From assembly GCA_028292765.1 (NCBI GenBank), contig JAQGLR010000298.1:1-34251 (forward strand): a stretch of 34,251 nt of DNA. The letters are read 5' to 3'. How positions within the stretch are numbered: the stretch's first letter is position 1; each line of letters starts with the position of its first letter. The notes beneath the pieces were generated by a model that saw nothing but the letters and a program-made list of their open reading frames with translations, was not told where the DNA came from and did not search any database. This stretch comes from Massilia sp. GTDB taxonomy: Bacteria > Pseudomonadota > Gammaproteobacteria > Burkholderiales > Burkholderiaceae_D. Both the position numbers and the translations under genes were made by a program. Shown here piece by piece: positions 1 to 8,479 of the stretch.

Positions 1-539
1 CGCGCCTGCGCGTGAACAACGTGTATGCGAACCTGCTCAAGCAGGGAAAAGGCGAAGGCCAGATGAGCGCGCAGCTGCAGGAAGCGAAGTGGCTCATCAA
101 AAATATGCGCCAGCGTTTCGATACGATCCTGCGTGTATCGCAAGCAATTGTGGAGCGTCAGAAGAACTTTTTCAGCCATGGCGCGGTTGCCATGCGTCCC
201 CTTGTGCTTCGCGAGATAGCTGATACACTAGGTCTGCACGAGAGCACAATTTCTCGCGTGACAACTCAGAAATTCATGCTGACCCCGCACGGCATGTTTG
301 AGTTGAAGTATTTCTTCGGAAGCCATGTCGCCACCGAAGCGGGGGGCGAAGCCTCTTCGACGGCGATCCGGGCGCTCATTGCGCAACTGACAGGAGCAGA
401 GGACCCAAGGAACCCATTATCCGACAGCAAGATCGCGGAAATGCTCGGTGAACAAGGAATGGTCATCGCGCGCCGTACGGTTGCAAAATACCGTGAGGCA
501 CTAAAGATTCCTCCGGTCAGTCTCCGCAAATCCTTGTAA
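1..539 (+). CDS. rpoN: RNA polymerase sigma-54 factor, C-terminal part (5' end outside window)
   Basis: Sigma-54 directs RNA polymerase to -24/-12 promoters and needs AAA+ activators. The reading frame is open from base 3, so the start lies upstream; about 178 residues are visible, roughly the last third of a usual 470-500 residue protein. They cover the core-binding/HTH region (a helix-turn-helix around [19 protein letters not shown]) and the C-terminal DNA-binding domain. The diagnostic RpoN box, [10 protein letters not shown], lies close to the C-terminus and is intact. The stop TAA is followed 62 bases later by hpf, the usual bacterial neighbour. The call is firm because of the RpoN box; nothing can be said about the missing N-terminal activator-interaction region. 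Confidence 0.97.
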   Translation, partial: RLRVNNVYANLLKQGKGEGQMSAQLQEAKWLIKNMRQRFDTILRVSQAIVERQKNFFSHGAVAMRPLVLREIADTLGLHESTISRVTTQKFMLTPHGMFELKYFFGSHVATEAGGEASSTAIRALIAQLTGAEDPRNPLSDSKIAEMLGEQGMVIARRTVAKYREALKIPPVSLRKSL

Positions 540-601
540 CAGCGGCCAGCCACGCGCCCCAAGCGCGATGCGTCAGCCGTTTCTTTTTCAAAGGAGTGTG
601 T

Positions 602-955
602 ATGAATCTCACTATCAGCGGTCACCACCTCGACGTAACCCCCGCCATCCGTGAATACGTACAGAACAAGCTGGAACGCATCACCCGCCATTTCGATCAA
701 GTGATTGACTCCCACGTCATCCTCGCCATCGACAACCTTACCGAAAAAGACAAAAGGCAAAAAGCCGAAATCAACCTGCGCGTCTCGGGGAAGATGGTGC
801 ACGTGGAAAGTGTGGCGCAAGATTTGTATGCCGCGATCGACCTGCTGATGGACAGGCTGGATCGCCAGGTCATGAAATACAAGAGCATCATGCAAAACCA
901 TAGTCACGAGTCGCTCAAGCGTCGTCCTGAAGGCGGAGAGGCTGTTGCTGCCTGA
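602..955 (+). CDS. hpf: Ribosome hibernation-promoting factor (HPF/RaiA family, short form)
   Basis: This 117-residue protein belongs to the short HPF/YhbH class, which binds the 30S decoding region in stationary phase and helps form inactive 100S ribosomes. The sequence begins [20 protein letters not shown] and has the beta-alpha-beta-beta-beta-alpha pattern of the S30AE domain across its whole length, with the typical LDRQVMKYK helix near the end. There is no long C-terminal dimerisation domain. I start at ATG 602 because AAAGGAG (590-596) is an ideal ribosome binding site 5 bases away; a GTG at 596 would lie inside that site. It follows rpoN on the same strand, the classic order, and is closed by a strong terminator. 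Confidence 0.95.
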   Translation: MNLTISGHHLDVTPAIREYVQNKLERITRHFDQVIDSHVILAIDNLTEKDKRQKAEINLRVSGKMVHVESVAQDLYAAIDLLMDRLDRQVMKYKSIMQNHSHESLKRRPEGGEAVAA

Positions 956-980
956 TCGGCAACGAAGCACCGTCTGAACG

Positions 981-1004
981 AGGGCGCCGGAAGGCGCCCT
1001 TTTC
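981..1004 (+). terminator. Rho-independent terminator after hpf
   Basis: Eight-base arms AGGGCGCC (981-988) and GGCGCCCT (993-1000) enclose a GGAA tetraloop and run into a short T tract. It lies 26 bases after the hpf stop and separates rpoN-hpf from the acyl-CoA hydrolase gene. Confidence 0.85.
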
Positions 1005-1033
1005 AATTGGTGGAGCCCGCGGCACGGCTTCGA

Positions 1034-1039
1034 TAGAAT
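1034..1039 (+). promoter_or_regulatory. Possible -10 box for the CoA hydrolase gene
   Basis: TAGAAT follows the hpf terminator and ends 28 bases before the chosen ATG at 1068. No good -35 hexamer is visible at 16-18 bases. The same TAGAAT hexamer precedes other genes in this window. Its position argues against the upstream ATG at 1038, which would lie inside the box. Confidence 0.4.
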
Positions 1040-1067
1040 GCATGTCTTTCCCACAATCCCACCGACC

Positions 1068-2153
1068 ATGACCGACCATGTCCTGACCCGCGTTGCCAAC
1101 GGCACCGGCGTGATCACCCTCGACCGGCCAAAGGCCCTCAATTCCCTGTCGCTCGCCATGGTGCGGCGCCTGACCGAGACCCTGCTGGCCTGGCGCGACG
1201 ACGCCTCGGTCGACGCCGTCGTGATCACCAGCAGCAGCGAAAAAGCCCTGTGCGCAGGCGGCGACATCCGTTTCTTCCATGAAGCCGGCCACGCGGCGCC
1301 GACCGGCGGCAGCGCCTTGCTCGAAGATTTCTTCACCGAAGAATATGCGCTGAACCACCTGGTCCACTTCTATCCGAAACCCTATATTTCGCTGATGGAT
1401 GGGGTCGTGATGGGCGGCGGCATGGGCATTGCCCAGGGCGGGCCCGAGACCGGCCTGCGCATCGTTACCGACCGCACGAAAATGGCGATGCCGGAAGTGA
1501 ACATCGGCCTGTTCCCGGACGTCGGCGGCAGCCATTTCCTGTCGCACGCGCCCGGGCAACTGGGCAACTACCTGGGCCTCACCGGCCTCACGATCGGCGC
1601 GGCCGATGCGCTGTATGTCGGGCTGGCCGACGTGTTCGTGCCGGGCGCGCAACTGGGCGAACTGAAGGCGCTGATCGACACGGCGCCCGGGGCCCAGCTG
1701 GCGGCAAGCATCCGCGCATTCGGCGCGCGCTTCGCGGATGCCGCCGGGCCGAGCGCCCTGCAGGCGGCGCGCGGCGCGATCGATGTCCACTTCGGCGCCG
1801 GATCCGTGGCGGCGATCATGACCTCACTGGAGGGCGACGCCAGCCCGTTTGCACAAAAGGCGCTGGACGCGATGCGCCAGCGTTCGCCGCTCCTGATGTG
1901 CGTGACGCGCGACATGCTGCTGCGCGGGGCTGCGCTCGGCGTGGCCGATTGCCTGCGCATGGAACGCTCGCTGGTGCGCCGCAATTTCGAGCACGGCGAA
2001 GTGCTGGAAGGCGTGCGCGCGCTGGTGATCGACAAGGACAACCTGCCGAAGTGGAATCCGCCGACGCTGGGTGATGTGAGCCCGGACATGGTGGCGCGCT
2101 TCTTCGAGCCGGTATGGCCGGATTACGCGCATCCGCTGCGGCATTTGGACTAA
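1068..2153 (+). CDS. Enoyl-CoA hydratase/isomerase family protein, 3-hydroxyisobutyryl-CoA hydrolase type
   Basis: This 361-residue protein has the crotonase fold in the long ECH_2/HIBYL-CoA hydrolase version. The family hydrolyses 3-hydroxyisobutyryl-CoA in valine breakdown, though members are often misassigned. Visible signatures are the oxyanion-hole segments ALCAGGDIRFFHEAG and MDGVVMGGGMGIAQGG, the acidic catalytic stretch MPEVNIGLFPDVGGSHFLS, and the family-specific C-terminal region RRNFEHGEVLEGVRALVIDK and WNPPTLGDV. An in-frame ATG at 1038 would add ten residues, but it overlaps a -10-like sequence, so I favour 1068. The gene sits between hpf and the convergent rapZ, breaking what is usually a continuous rpoN-to-rapZ series. 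It has no valine-pathway neighbours here, so the exact substrate is uncertain. Confidence 0.88.
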   Translation: MTDHVLTRVANGTGVITLDRPKALNSLSLAMVRRLTETLLAWRDDASVDAVVITSSSEKALCAGGDIRFFHEAGHAAPTGGSALLEDFFTEEYALNHLVHFYPKPYISLMDGVVMGGGMGIAQGGPETGLRIVTDRTKMAMPEVNIGLFPDVGGSHFLSHAPGQLGNYLGLTGLTIGAADALYVGLADVFVPGAQLGELKALIDTAPGAQLAASIRAFGARFADAAGPSALQAARGAIDVHFGAGSVAAIMTSLEGDASPFAQKALDAMRQRSPLLMCVTRDMLLRGAALGVADCLRMERSLVRRNFEHGEVLEGVRALVIDKDNLPKWNPPTLGDVSPDMVARFFEPVWPDYAHPLRHLD

Positions 2154-2172
2154 ACGGTATCGGGGTTTCGTA

Positions 2173-2194
2173 GCGTGGGCGCTTGAGCCCACGC
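2173..2194. terminator. Hairpin between convergent genes (possible bidirectional terminator or repeat)
   Basis: GCGTGGGC (2173-2180) and GCCCACGC (2187-2194) pair perfectly around GCTTGA. There is no T tract on either strand, so intrinsic termination would be weak. The arm sequence recurs in the palindromic element near 31.9 kb, which suggests a dispersed intergenic palindrome family. Confidence 0.5.
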
Positions 2195-2211
2195 GCTGCG
2201 GTGACGGCAGC

Positions 2212-3078
2212 TCAGAACGACTGCTCGCGATGCCGCAGCACGACGCGCTCGGACTCGCCAAAATACGCCGCCAGGCGTTCGGCCATGTACACCGAGCGAT
2301 GCTGTCCGCCGGTGCAGCCGACGGCCACGGTCAGGTAGCTGCGGTTGTCGGTCTTGAACGAAGGCAGCCATTTTTCGACGAACTGGCGGATATCGTTGAG
2401 CATCTCGCCGGCACTGGGCTGGTTGTCGAGGAAGGCGATCACGGGCGCATCGCGGCCGGTGAGCGGACGCAGCGTGTGGTCGTAATAGGGGTTCGGGATG
2501 GCGCGCACGTCGAACACGAAGTCGGCATCGAGGGGCACGCCGACCTTGAAGGCGAACGACTCGAAGAACAGCGTCAGCGGTGCGTGCTTGACCTCGGCCA
2601 GCTCCTTGATCCAGCCGCGCAGCTTGTTGGCCGACGCCTCCGAGGTGTCGATCACGTGGCCGAGCTGCTCGATCGGCGCCAGGCGCTCGCGCTCCTCGGC
2701 GATGCATTCGATCAGGGTACGGCGCGATGCCGGATTTTCGCCGGGGCGCAGCTCGTGCGACAGCGGATGGCTGCGGCGCGTTTCCGAAAAGCGCGCCACG
2801 AGCGAATGGGTGCTCGAGGTCAGGAACATGACCTTCAGTTCATGCCCTTCGTCTTTCAGCTTGCGCACCGTGAGCGGCAGTTCGGTCAGCGACTCGGACG
2901 AACGGGCATCGACGGCGACCGCCAGTTTTTCCGTACCCTGGCTCGAGACGGCCTTCACGACATGCGGCAGCAAGCCCGGCGGCAGGTTGTCGACGCAGTA
3001 GTAGCCCGCGTCTTCCAGGACGTTCAGGGCGACGGATTTACCCGAGCCGGAGATACCGGTAATGAGGACGATGTGCAT
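2212..3078 (-). CDS. rapZ: RNase adapter protein RapZ
   Basis: RapZ (YvcJ family) is a nucleotide-binding RNA-binding protein. In E. coli it targets the small RNA GlmZ to RNase E and so controls glucosamine-6-phosphate synthase; whether that role holds in betaproteobacteria is not established. The 288-residue product starts [19 protein letters not shown] with the Walker A motif at residues 8-15, followed by the family stretch [14 protein letters not shown]. The C-terminal domain has [21 protein letters not shown] and [17 protein letters not shown], matching the conserved RNA/ligand-binding half. The frame is open upstream to 3267, but the ATG at 3078 gives the standard N-terminus and family length (about 285). 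It is the last gene of the ptsN-hprK-rapZ set. Confidence 0.95.
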   Translation of the reverse strand: MHIVLITGISGSGKSVALNVLEDAGYYCVDNLPPGLLPHVVKAVSSQGTEKLAVAVDARSSESLTELPLTVRKLKDEGHELKVMFLTSSTHSLVARFSETRRSHPLSHELRPGENPASRRTLIECIAEERERLAPIEQLGHVIDTSEASANKLRGWIKELAEVKHAPLTLFFESFAFKVGVPLDADFVFDVRAIPNPYYDHTLRPLTGRDAPVIAFLDNQPSAGEMLNDIRQFVEKWLPSFKTDNRSYLTVAVGCTGGQHRSVYMAERLAAYFGESERVVLRHREQSF

Positions 3079-3268
3079 GGCTCGATGATACCCGAACAAC
3101 ATGGGCTTGTCGCGGCCAGCGTGCTGGCGGAGGGCGGGATCGGCATAAATACGTTCCGATGGCGCGAGATAATGGGGAATGTCGGGTCTGCTATCGGCGG
3201 GATTGTGGAACGCGTGGACTAGCCGGGGGGGATTGCCGTTGTAGCCTACGCATTCGCCGGGGAGCAAT

Positions 3269-4204
3269 TCAATCCGAGCTCATCGCTTGGCGTTGCCGCT
3301 CCATGAACTCCTGCAGCGTATCGATCCCGCGCAATTGCAGGATCGTGTTGCGCACCGCGGCTTCGAGCAGCACCGCGATGTTGCGGCCGGCGGCGACCGG
3401 AATGACGACCTTGCGGATCGGCAGGCCCAGCACTTCCTCGGTCGGGAAGTGGAAGGGCAGGCGCTCGACTTCTTCGTCCAGCACGCCGCGCTTGACCAGG
3501 TGGACGATGAGTTTCAGGCGCATCTTGCGGCGCACCGCCGTCTCGCCGAAGATCGCCTTGATGTCGAGCAGGCCGAGGCCGCGCACCTCGAGCAGGTTTT
3601 GCAGCAGCGGCGGGCAGCGCCCTTCGATCATGTTCGGTGCGATGCGCGAGAATTCCACCGCGTCGTCGGCCACCAGGCCGTGCGAGCGCGAAATCAGTTC
3701 CAGTCCCAGCTCGCTTTTGCCCAGGCCCGAGTCGCCGGTAATCAACACGCCCACGCCCAGCACGTCCATGAAGACGCCGTGCATGATGACGCGCTGCGCC
3801 AGCTTTTTGGAGAGATACACGCGCAGGAAGTCGATCACCTGCGCCGCCGGCAGCGGGGTCGAGAACAGCGGGATGTTCTGCTCGTCGCAGATGGCGAGGA
3901 TGTCGGGCGGGGTTTCGAGGCCTTGCGCGATGATCAGCGCCGGCGGGCCGCCACCGATCAGTTCGCCGATGACGTGGCTGCGCGAACTCGATTTCAGGCG
4001 GTGGTAGTAATTCAGTTCCTGGTGCCCGAAGACCTGGATACGGCCCGGGTGGATCAGGTTCAGGTGGCCGACCTGGTCGGCGGCCGAGGCGACGTCGCCC
4101 GAGATCAGCCGCTCGCCGCCCGGAAAGCCGGCGAACCAGCCAAGTTGCAGGCTATCGCGGTTATCGTCGTACAGCCGTTGGATGGTAAGCGGAGTCTGCA
4201 GCAT
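3269..4204 (-). CDS. hprK: HPr kinase/phosphorylase
   Basis: This 311-residue bifunctional enzyme phosphorylates a regulatory serine of HPr and reverses the reaction; in proteobacteria it belongs to a PTS that regulates rather than transports. The N-terminal domain (about 1-130) is followed by the catalytic P-loop domain with Walker A GDSGLGKS at residues 157-164 and the acidic segment [10 protein letters not shown] just after it. The HprK family signature around [16 protein letters not shown] is present. The gene starts 9 bases after the ptsN stop and lies upstream of rapZ, so all three are probably cotranscribed from the promoter at about 4.75 kb. No HPr or enzyme I gene is in the window. 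Confidence 0.96.
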   Translation of the reverse strand: MLQTPLTIQRLYDDNRDSLQLGWFAGFPGGERLISGDVASAADQVGHLNLIHPGRIQVFGHQELNYYHRLKSSSRSHVIGELIGGGPPALIIAQGLETPPDILAICDEQNIPLFSTPLPAAQVIDFLRVYLSKKLAQRVIMHGVFMDVLGVGVLITGDSGLGKSELGLELISRSHGLVADDAVEFSRIAPNMIEGRCPPLLQNLLEVRGLGLLDIKAIFGETAVRRKMRLKLIVHLVKRGVLDEEVERLPFHFPTEEVLGLPIRKVVIPVAAGRNIAVLLEAAVRNTILQLRGIDTLQEFMERQRQAMSSD

Positions 4205-4213
4205 GACCCAATT

Positions 4214-4696
4214 TTACCCCATGGCTTGCAAGCTGGGTTGCCAGTTGATAATACGTTCGTGCACCGAACGCGGATCGGGGTCGGTCGCCAGCGCCGTGCG
4301 GATCGCCTCGTCCGAGAACAGCTCGGCGATTTCGGACAGGATTTCCAGGTGCTGCTGGGTGACGTGGTCCGGGATCAGGAGGAAGAACAGCAGGTTCACC
4401 GGCTGGCCGTCGGGGGACTCGAACGGAATCGGGTCGGCCAGGCGGACAAACGCGGCGATCGGCTGCTTCAGGCTCTTGCTGCCCTTGATGCGTCCATGCG
4501 GCACGGCCACGCCATGCCCGAGGCCGGTCGAACCGAGGCGCTCGCGCGCGAACAGGTTTTCGGACACCGTCGAACGCGCGATGCCGCAGTTGTTCTCGAA
4601 AATCAGTCCGGCCTGTTCGAAGGCGCGTTTCTTGCTCGACACTTCGATGTCGAGCTGGACGTTTTCAAGCGACAGAATTTTGCTGAGGTTGGTCAT
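4214..4696 (-). CDS. ptsN: Nitrogen PTS EIIA protein PtsN
   Basis: This 160-residue PTS IIA domain protein of the fructose/mannitol type is the terminal phosphoacceptor of the nitrogen-related PTS, which in other proteobacteria affects potassium uptake, sigma-54 genes and carbon storage. The active-site histidine is His67 in VAVPHGR, within the conserved GLGHGVAVPHGRI. The domain fills the whole protein and there is no membrane segment, as expected for EIIA-Ntr. It begins the minus-strand unit ptsN-hprK-rapZ, 47 bases downstream of a good -10 box. In most relatives I know, ptsN lies on the same strand as rpoN-hpf; here it faces them. Confidence 0.95.
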   Translation of the reverse strand: MTNLSKILSLENVQLDIEVSSKKRAFEQAGLIFENNCGIARSTVSENLFARERLGSTGLGHGVAVPHGRIKGSKSLKQPIAAFVRLADPIPFESPDGQPVNLLFFLLIPDHVTQQHLEILSEIAELFSDEAIRTALATDPDPRSVHERIINWQPSLQAMG

Positions 4697-4743
4697 AACA
4701 CGCTTCTAATGTTGCGGCGTACATAGCCGACTTGCCGAGCAGA

Positions 4744-4772
4744 ATTATAGGCCTGTTTCCCGGCCATGTAAT
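4744..4772 (-). promoter_or_regulatory. Predicted sigma-70 promoter of ptsN-hprK-rapZ
   Basis: Read on the minus strand, ATTACA (4772-4767) and a perfect TATAAT (4749-4744) are 17 bases apart. Transcription would start near 4737, giving a leader of about 40 bases before the ptsN ATG. Confidence 0.6.
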
Positions 4773-5062
4773 TCGGTTTCGCGTCGGTATCGTACCCCTG
4801 TCATCGACTGCTTTCGAGTCCACACTCAGTGATATCAGGGCGGCCATTTGCGCTTCGACAAGGATTCACGCAATTTCCGTTACGGAAATCAATGCGGGAT
4901 GAATAATTGAGGGAAAGAGGGGCGATTCGCCGTCGTTTCCCCGTCTTTGCACAAAAAAAAGGCAATTCGAAAGAAACTACTAATCGTTGTTTGTTCGTCA
5001 GTATCTGTGGCTGGAAAGGTACATACAGCCCGCCTCTTGCTTGTTTTTTGCCTGCTCTTTGT
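4773..5062. other. Intergenic region between ptsN promoter and queF
   Basis: No gene is supported here. It contains a 7-base inverted repeat ATTTCCG-TTA-CGGAAAT (4873-4889) and an A8 run (4952-4960 region). It is poorer in GC than the flanking genes. I see no clear hairpin-plus-T terminator for queF. Confidence 0.5.
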
Positions 5063-5893
5063 TTACTGGCGCGCACCGCGCAGGTTGTGCGGACGCACGG
5101 TACTGAAATTGGTGCGCCACGGATTGATGTCGAGTCCGCCACGGCGCGTATAACGCGCATACACCGCCAGCTTGGTCGGTTTGCACTGGCGCAGGATGTC
5201 GATGAAGATCCGCTCGACACATTGTTCGTGAAATTCGTTGTGCTCGCGGAAACCGATCAGGTAGCGCAGCAAGCCTTCCTGGTCGATCTGCGGTCCCACG
5301 TAGTGAATCTGCACGCTGCCCCAGTCCGGCTGGCCGGTCACCAGGCAGTTCGATTTCAGCAGGTTCGACACCAGCGTTTCTTCGACCGGCGCCTCGTTCA
5401 GGTTCGCGCTCAACAGGTGCGGCGCCGGCGAATAGTCATCGATCTCGATGTCGAGGCGGTCGAGGGAATAGCCCTCGAGTTCGCCCATCTTCAGCTTGCC
5501 GAAGCTTTCCGGTTCAGTGAGCGTGATGTGCACCGGCGCACCAAAGGCGTTCGACAGGTCCTCGCGCAGCAGCGCCAGCAGGGCGTCGGGGCCGGCCACG
5601 CGCGTCTGGTTGAACGAGTTCAGGTAGAGCTTGAACGACTTCGACTCGACAATGTTCGGCGAATCGGCCGGCGCGCTGATGGTGGCGATCCCCACCTGCG
5701 GCTTGCCGCGCATGTTCAGCCACGACAACTCGTAGGCATTCCAGATGTCCAGGCCGAAGAAGGGCAGGGTGCCGGTGATGGCCAGTTCGTCGCGCTTTTG
5801 CTGGCGCGGGATCGGGAACAGCAACTCCGGCGCGTACTGGGTCTGGTAAGCGGAGGATTTGCCAAGTGGCGATTGATCGGGGGTATTGGTCAT
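5063..5893 (-). CDS. queF: NADPH-dependent 7-cyano-7-deazaguanine reductase (long QueF)
   Basis: QueF reduces preQ0 to preQ1, a late step of queuosine tRNA modification, using two NADPH. The 276-residue length matches the long, E. coli-like class made of two T-fold modules. The QueF motif [12 protein letters not shown] (residues 83-94) is present. The catalytic cysteine is Cys183 in [12 protein letters not shown] and the general acid Asp190; [14 protein letters not shown] follows. ATG at 5893 (MTNTPDQ) gives the family length; the longer open frame to 5989 adds low-complexity residues encoded by a hairpin region. No other queuosine genes are nearby, so it appears to be a stand-alone gene downstream of ilvA on the same strand. 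Confidence 0.95.
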   Translation of the reverse strand: MTNTPDQSPLGKSSAYQTQYAPELLFPIPRQQKRDELAITGTLPFFGLDIWNAYELSWLNMRGKPQVGIATISAPADSPNIVESKSFKLYLNSFNQTRVAGPDALLALLREDLSNAFGAPVHITLTEPESFGKLKMGELEGYSLDRLDIEIDDYSPAPHLLSANLNEAPVEETLVSNLLKSNCLVTGQPDWGSVQIHYVGPQIDQEGLLRYLIGFREHNEFHEQCVERIFIDILRQCKPTKLAVYARYTRRGGLDINPWRTNFSTVRPHNLRGARQ

Positions 5894-5915
5894 GGTCTCG
5901 TCTCGATGAGCCGGC

Positions 5916-5946
5916 GCGCCGCCTTGGCGCGCCGCCAAGGCGGCGC
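5916..5946. repeat. Strong GC-rich hairpin upstream of queF
   Basis: Perfect 12-base arms GCGCCGCCTTGG (5916-5927) and CCAAGGCGGCGC (5935-5946) flank a 7-base loop. It lies 22 bases upstream of the queF ATG and about 120 bases past the ilvA stop, all on the minus strand. It lacks a T tract, so it could be a leader structure, a weak terminator or an intergenic palindrome. Confidence 0.6.
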
Positions 5947-6067
5947 CTCGAAAGCCGGTCTGGCGGCGGCAAAGCGGCGTATCGTACACCTTTCCGGATC
6001 AGACTGCGCGTCGGGATCGCTTGCGGGACAGGCGGCGCTTGCAGCAGGACCTGGGGTGCTGCGGAAG

Positions 6068-7600
6068 TTACAGGAACAGCTTGTACACCGGATTGGCGCT
6101 CTCATCCCAATACCGGTACCCGAGTGTCGCCAGAAACTGCCGGAACTCATCCATCTCCCCGCCCGGCACCTGCAGCCCGACCAAAATGCGCCCCACATCC
6201 CCACCCTGGTTCCGATAGTGAAACAGCGAAATATTCCAGTTCGGCGCCATGCTGTCCAGGAAACGCATCAGCGCGCCGGGCCGCTCGGGGAACTCGAAGC
6301 GGTACAGCAGTTCGTCCTGCGCCAGTGCGCTTTTCCCGCCGACCAGGTGGCGGATGTGCAGCTTGGCCAGTTCGTCGTGCGTGAGGTCGAGCGTCGGGAA
6401 GTCGTGCTGCTCGAAGGTGCGCGCGAGCAGGCCGGACTCGCCGCGGCTGCCCACTTGCACGCCGACGAAAATATGGGCCTGGCGGGCGTCGCTGATGCGG
6501 TAGTTGAACTCGGTGACGTTGCGCGGTCCCACCAGCGAACAGAAGCGGCGAAAGCTGCCGCGCTGCTCGGGAATGGTCACCGCGAACACGGCTTCGCGCG
6601 CCTCGCCCAGTTCGGCGCGTTCGGCCACGAAACGCAGGCGGTCGAAATTCATGTTGGCGCCGCAGGCGACCGCCACCAGGGTCTCGCCCCGAATCGGCTG
6701 GCGCGCCATCTGGGAGCGCTCGACATACGCCTTGGCGCCCGCCACGGCCAGCGCGCCGGCCGGTTCCAGGATGCTGCGCGTGTCCTGGAACACGTCCTGG
6801 ATCGCGGCGCAAATCGCATCGGTGTCGACCAGGATGATCTCGTCGACCACCTCGCGCGCCACGCGGAAGGTCTCTTCCCCCACCAGGCGCACCGCGGTGC
6901 CGTCCGAGAACAGGCCGACGTCGGGCAGGGTGATGCGCTGGCCCGCCTTCAGGCTGCGCGCCATCGCGTCCGAATCAACGGTTTGCACGCCGATGATGCG
7001 GATGTCGGGCCGCACCGCTTTCACATAGGCGCCGATGCCCGAAATCAGCCCGCCACCGCCGATGGCAACGAAAATCGCGTGGATCGGCCCCGCGTGCTGG
7101 CGCAGGATTTCCATGCCGATCGTGCCCTGGCCGGCGATCACGTCGGGATCGTCGAACGGGTGCACGAACGTGAGTTTCTGTTCGCGCTCCAGCGTCAGGG
7201 CGTGCTGGTAGGCGTCGGTGTAGGAGTCGCCGTGCAGCACCACCTCGACCGCCGCGCCGCCGCGCGCCTTGACGGCGTCGATCTTCAGTTGCGGGGTGGT
7301 GGTCGGCATCACGATCAGCGCGCGGCAGCCGAGGCGGGCGGCGGACAGCGCCACGCCCTGCGCATGGTTGCCGGCCGAGGCGCAGATGACGCCGCGGGCC
7401 AGGGATTCGGGCGACAAATGCGCCATCTTGTTGTAGGCGCCGCGCAGCTTGAAGCTGAACACGCTCTGCATGTCTTCGCGCTTGAACCAGATGCGGTTGC
7501 CGAAGCGTTGCGACAGGGTCGGGGCCAGTTCGAGCGGGGTTTCGACGGCGACGTCGTAGACGCGGGCGGTCAGGATCTTCTTGAGGTAGTCAATGGTCAT
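6068..7600 (-). CDS. ilvA: Threonine ammonia-lyase, biosynthetic (threonine deaminase)
   Basis: IlvA deaminates threonine to 2-oxobutanoate, the first committed step to isoleucine, and is normally inhibited by isoleucine. The 510-residue product has an N-terminal PLP fold: Lys51 in SFKLRGAYNK forms the Schiff base, CASAGNHAQGVALSA follows, and the glycine-rich phosphate loop appears as GGGGLISG. The C-terminal part (about 330-510) carries two ACT-like regulatory repeats, both with the ERPGAL-type segment (PEQRGSFRRFCSLVG and PERPGALMRFLDSM). That is the long, allosteric biosynthetic form. I start at ATG 7600 (MTIDYLKK); the frame is open to 7774 but that extension is not family-like. Confidence 0.95.
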   Translation of the reverse strand: MTIDYLKKILTARVYDVAVETPLELAPTLSQRFGNRIWFKREDMQSVFSFKLRGAYNKMAHLSPESLARGVICASAGNHAQGVALSAARLGCRALIVMPTTTPQLKIDAVKARGGAAVEVVLHGDSYTDAYQHALTLEREQKLTFVHPFDDPDVIAGQGTIGMEILRQHAGPIHAIFVAIGGGGLISGIGAYVKAVRPDIRIIGVQTVDSDAMARSLKAGQRITLPDVGLFSDGTAVRLVGEETFRVAREVVDEIILVDTDAICAAIQDVFQDTRSILEPAGALAVAGAKAYVERSQMARQPIRGETLVAVACGANMNFDRLRFVAERAELGEAREAVFAVTIPEQRGSFRRFCSLVGPRNVTEFNYRISDARQAHIFVGVQVGSRGESGLLARTFEQHDFPTLDLTHDELAKLHIRHLVGGKSALAQDELLYRFEFPERPGALMRFLDSMAPNWNISLFHYRNQGGDVGRILVGLQVPGGEMDEFRQFLATLGYRYWDESANPVYKLFL

Positions 7601-7795
7601 GGTCGGCGCAAAAGCGGGAAAAAACGAAGTATGGTCGGCCAGTATCCTGGTTCCTGTGACGCGAGACTGTTTTCCCCAGTGGGTGACCGGGACCTGCAGT
7701 GCGATACGAGGCGCTGGGTTGCAGGCTCGTCGTATCGTGTCGGGGCGATGGGTTTTCCTCATTATAATAAACACCTCCCACTTTAAATTCCACCG

Positions 7796-8299
7796 ATGAT
7801 CGAAACCGCTGTCCTCTGGCTGCTCAAGGTCCTCGCCGCTCCCACAGTCGGGCTCACATCGGTATTCCTCATCAGTTTCGTTTCCGCCACGCTGGTGCCG
7901 CTCGGCTCAGAGCCGGCCGTGTTCGCGGTCGTGAAGGCCAACGAGGCGATGTTCTGGCCGGCGATCATCGTCGCCACCATCGGCAACACGCTCGGCGGGG
8001 CGGTCGACTACTACCTCGGCTACCGCGCGAAGATCGCCTTCGCCAAAGAGCGCCAGAGCCGCTGGTTCGGCTGGCTGGCGAAATACGGTGCGAAAACCAT
8101 GCTGCTGTCCTGGGTGCCGGGCATTGGCGACCCGCTCTGCACGCTGGCGGGCTGGCTGCGCATGCCGTTCTGGCCGAGCGTCATGTACATGATGATCGGC
8201 AAATTCGGACGCTACCTCACCATGACGCTCGTGCTGCTGTATGTGCCGGACGACTTCTGGCGCGGCCTCGGCGACATGATCACGCGGATCACGGGCTGA
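7796..8299 (+). CDS. YqaA/DedA-like inner membrane protein
   Basis: This 167-residue integral membrane protein has about four hydrophobic segments (near residues 5-35, 52-75, 98-118 and 130-155). It resembles the YqaA branch of the VTT/SNARE-associated (DedA) superfamily. Typical features are GSEPAVF early, the turn GNTLGGAVDYYLGY (about 63-76) and the re-entrant-like segment SWVPGIGDPLCTLAGWLRM (about 103-121), with conserved Gly-Asp-Pro. DedA relatives are linked to lipid scrambling and membrane homeostasis; the role of YqaA itself is not settled. It diverges from ilvA, 195 bases from the ilvA start. Confidence 0.85.
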   Translation: MIETAVLWLLKVLAAPTVGLTSVFLISFVSATLVPLGSEPAVFAVVKANEAMFWPAIIVATIGNTLGGAVDYYLGYRAKIAFAKERQSRWFGWLAKYGAKTMLLSWVPGIGDPLCTLAGWLRMPFWPSVMYMMIGKFGRYLTMTLVLLYVPDDFWRGLGDMITRITG

Positions 8300-8437
8300 C
8301 CGGCCTGCGGCATATTTTCGATGCCTCAGCAGGTCCCTTTGCACACGTAATTCGCACGGAGAGTGTCTTTTGGGCAGTTTGTTGCTGCCGGCGCGTTTCG
8401 AAATTTTCCCGGCCCAGCATTGTGCGGCGCAATAAGC

Positions 8438-8443
8438 TAGAAT
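8438..8443 (+). promoter_or_regulatory. Possible -10 box upstream of the FAD/Fe-S oxidoreductase gene
   Basis: TAGAAT in the 180-base gap lies 36 bases before the ATG at 8480. No convincing -35 hexamer is spaced correctly, so this rests on the hexamer and its position alone. Confidence 0.35.
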
Positions 8444-8479
8444 GGTTGTCCTTCGGGCCAGACCATTGTTGACCTCATC

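Noticed and set aside
5894-5990. preQ1 riboswitch upstream of queF
   Set aside because: The leader has only a long GC-rich hairpin; I see no short pseudoknot-type aptamer with the A-rich tail expected of preQ1 classes.
4907-7786. 959-codon plus-strand open frame opposite queF and ilvA
   Set aside because: It is antisense to two well-supported genes, its product is rich in Arg/His/Gln/Ala typical of shadow frames in high-GC DNA, and it shows no family motif.
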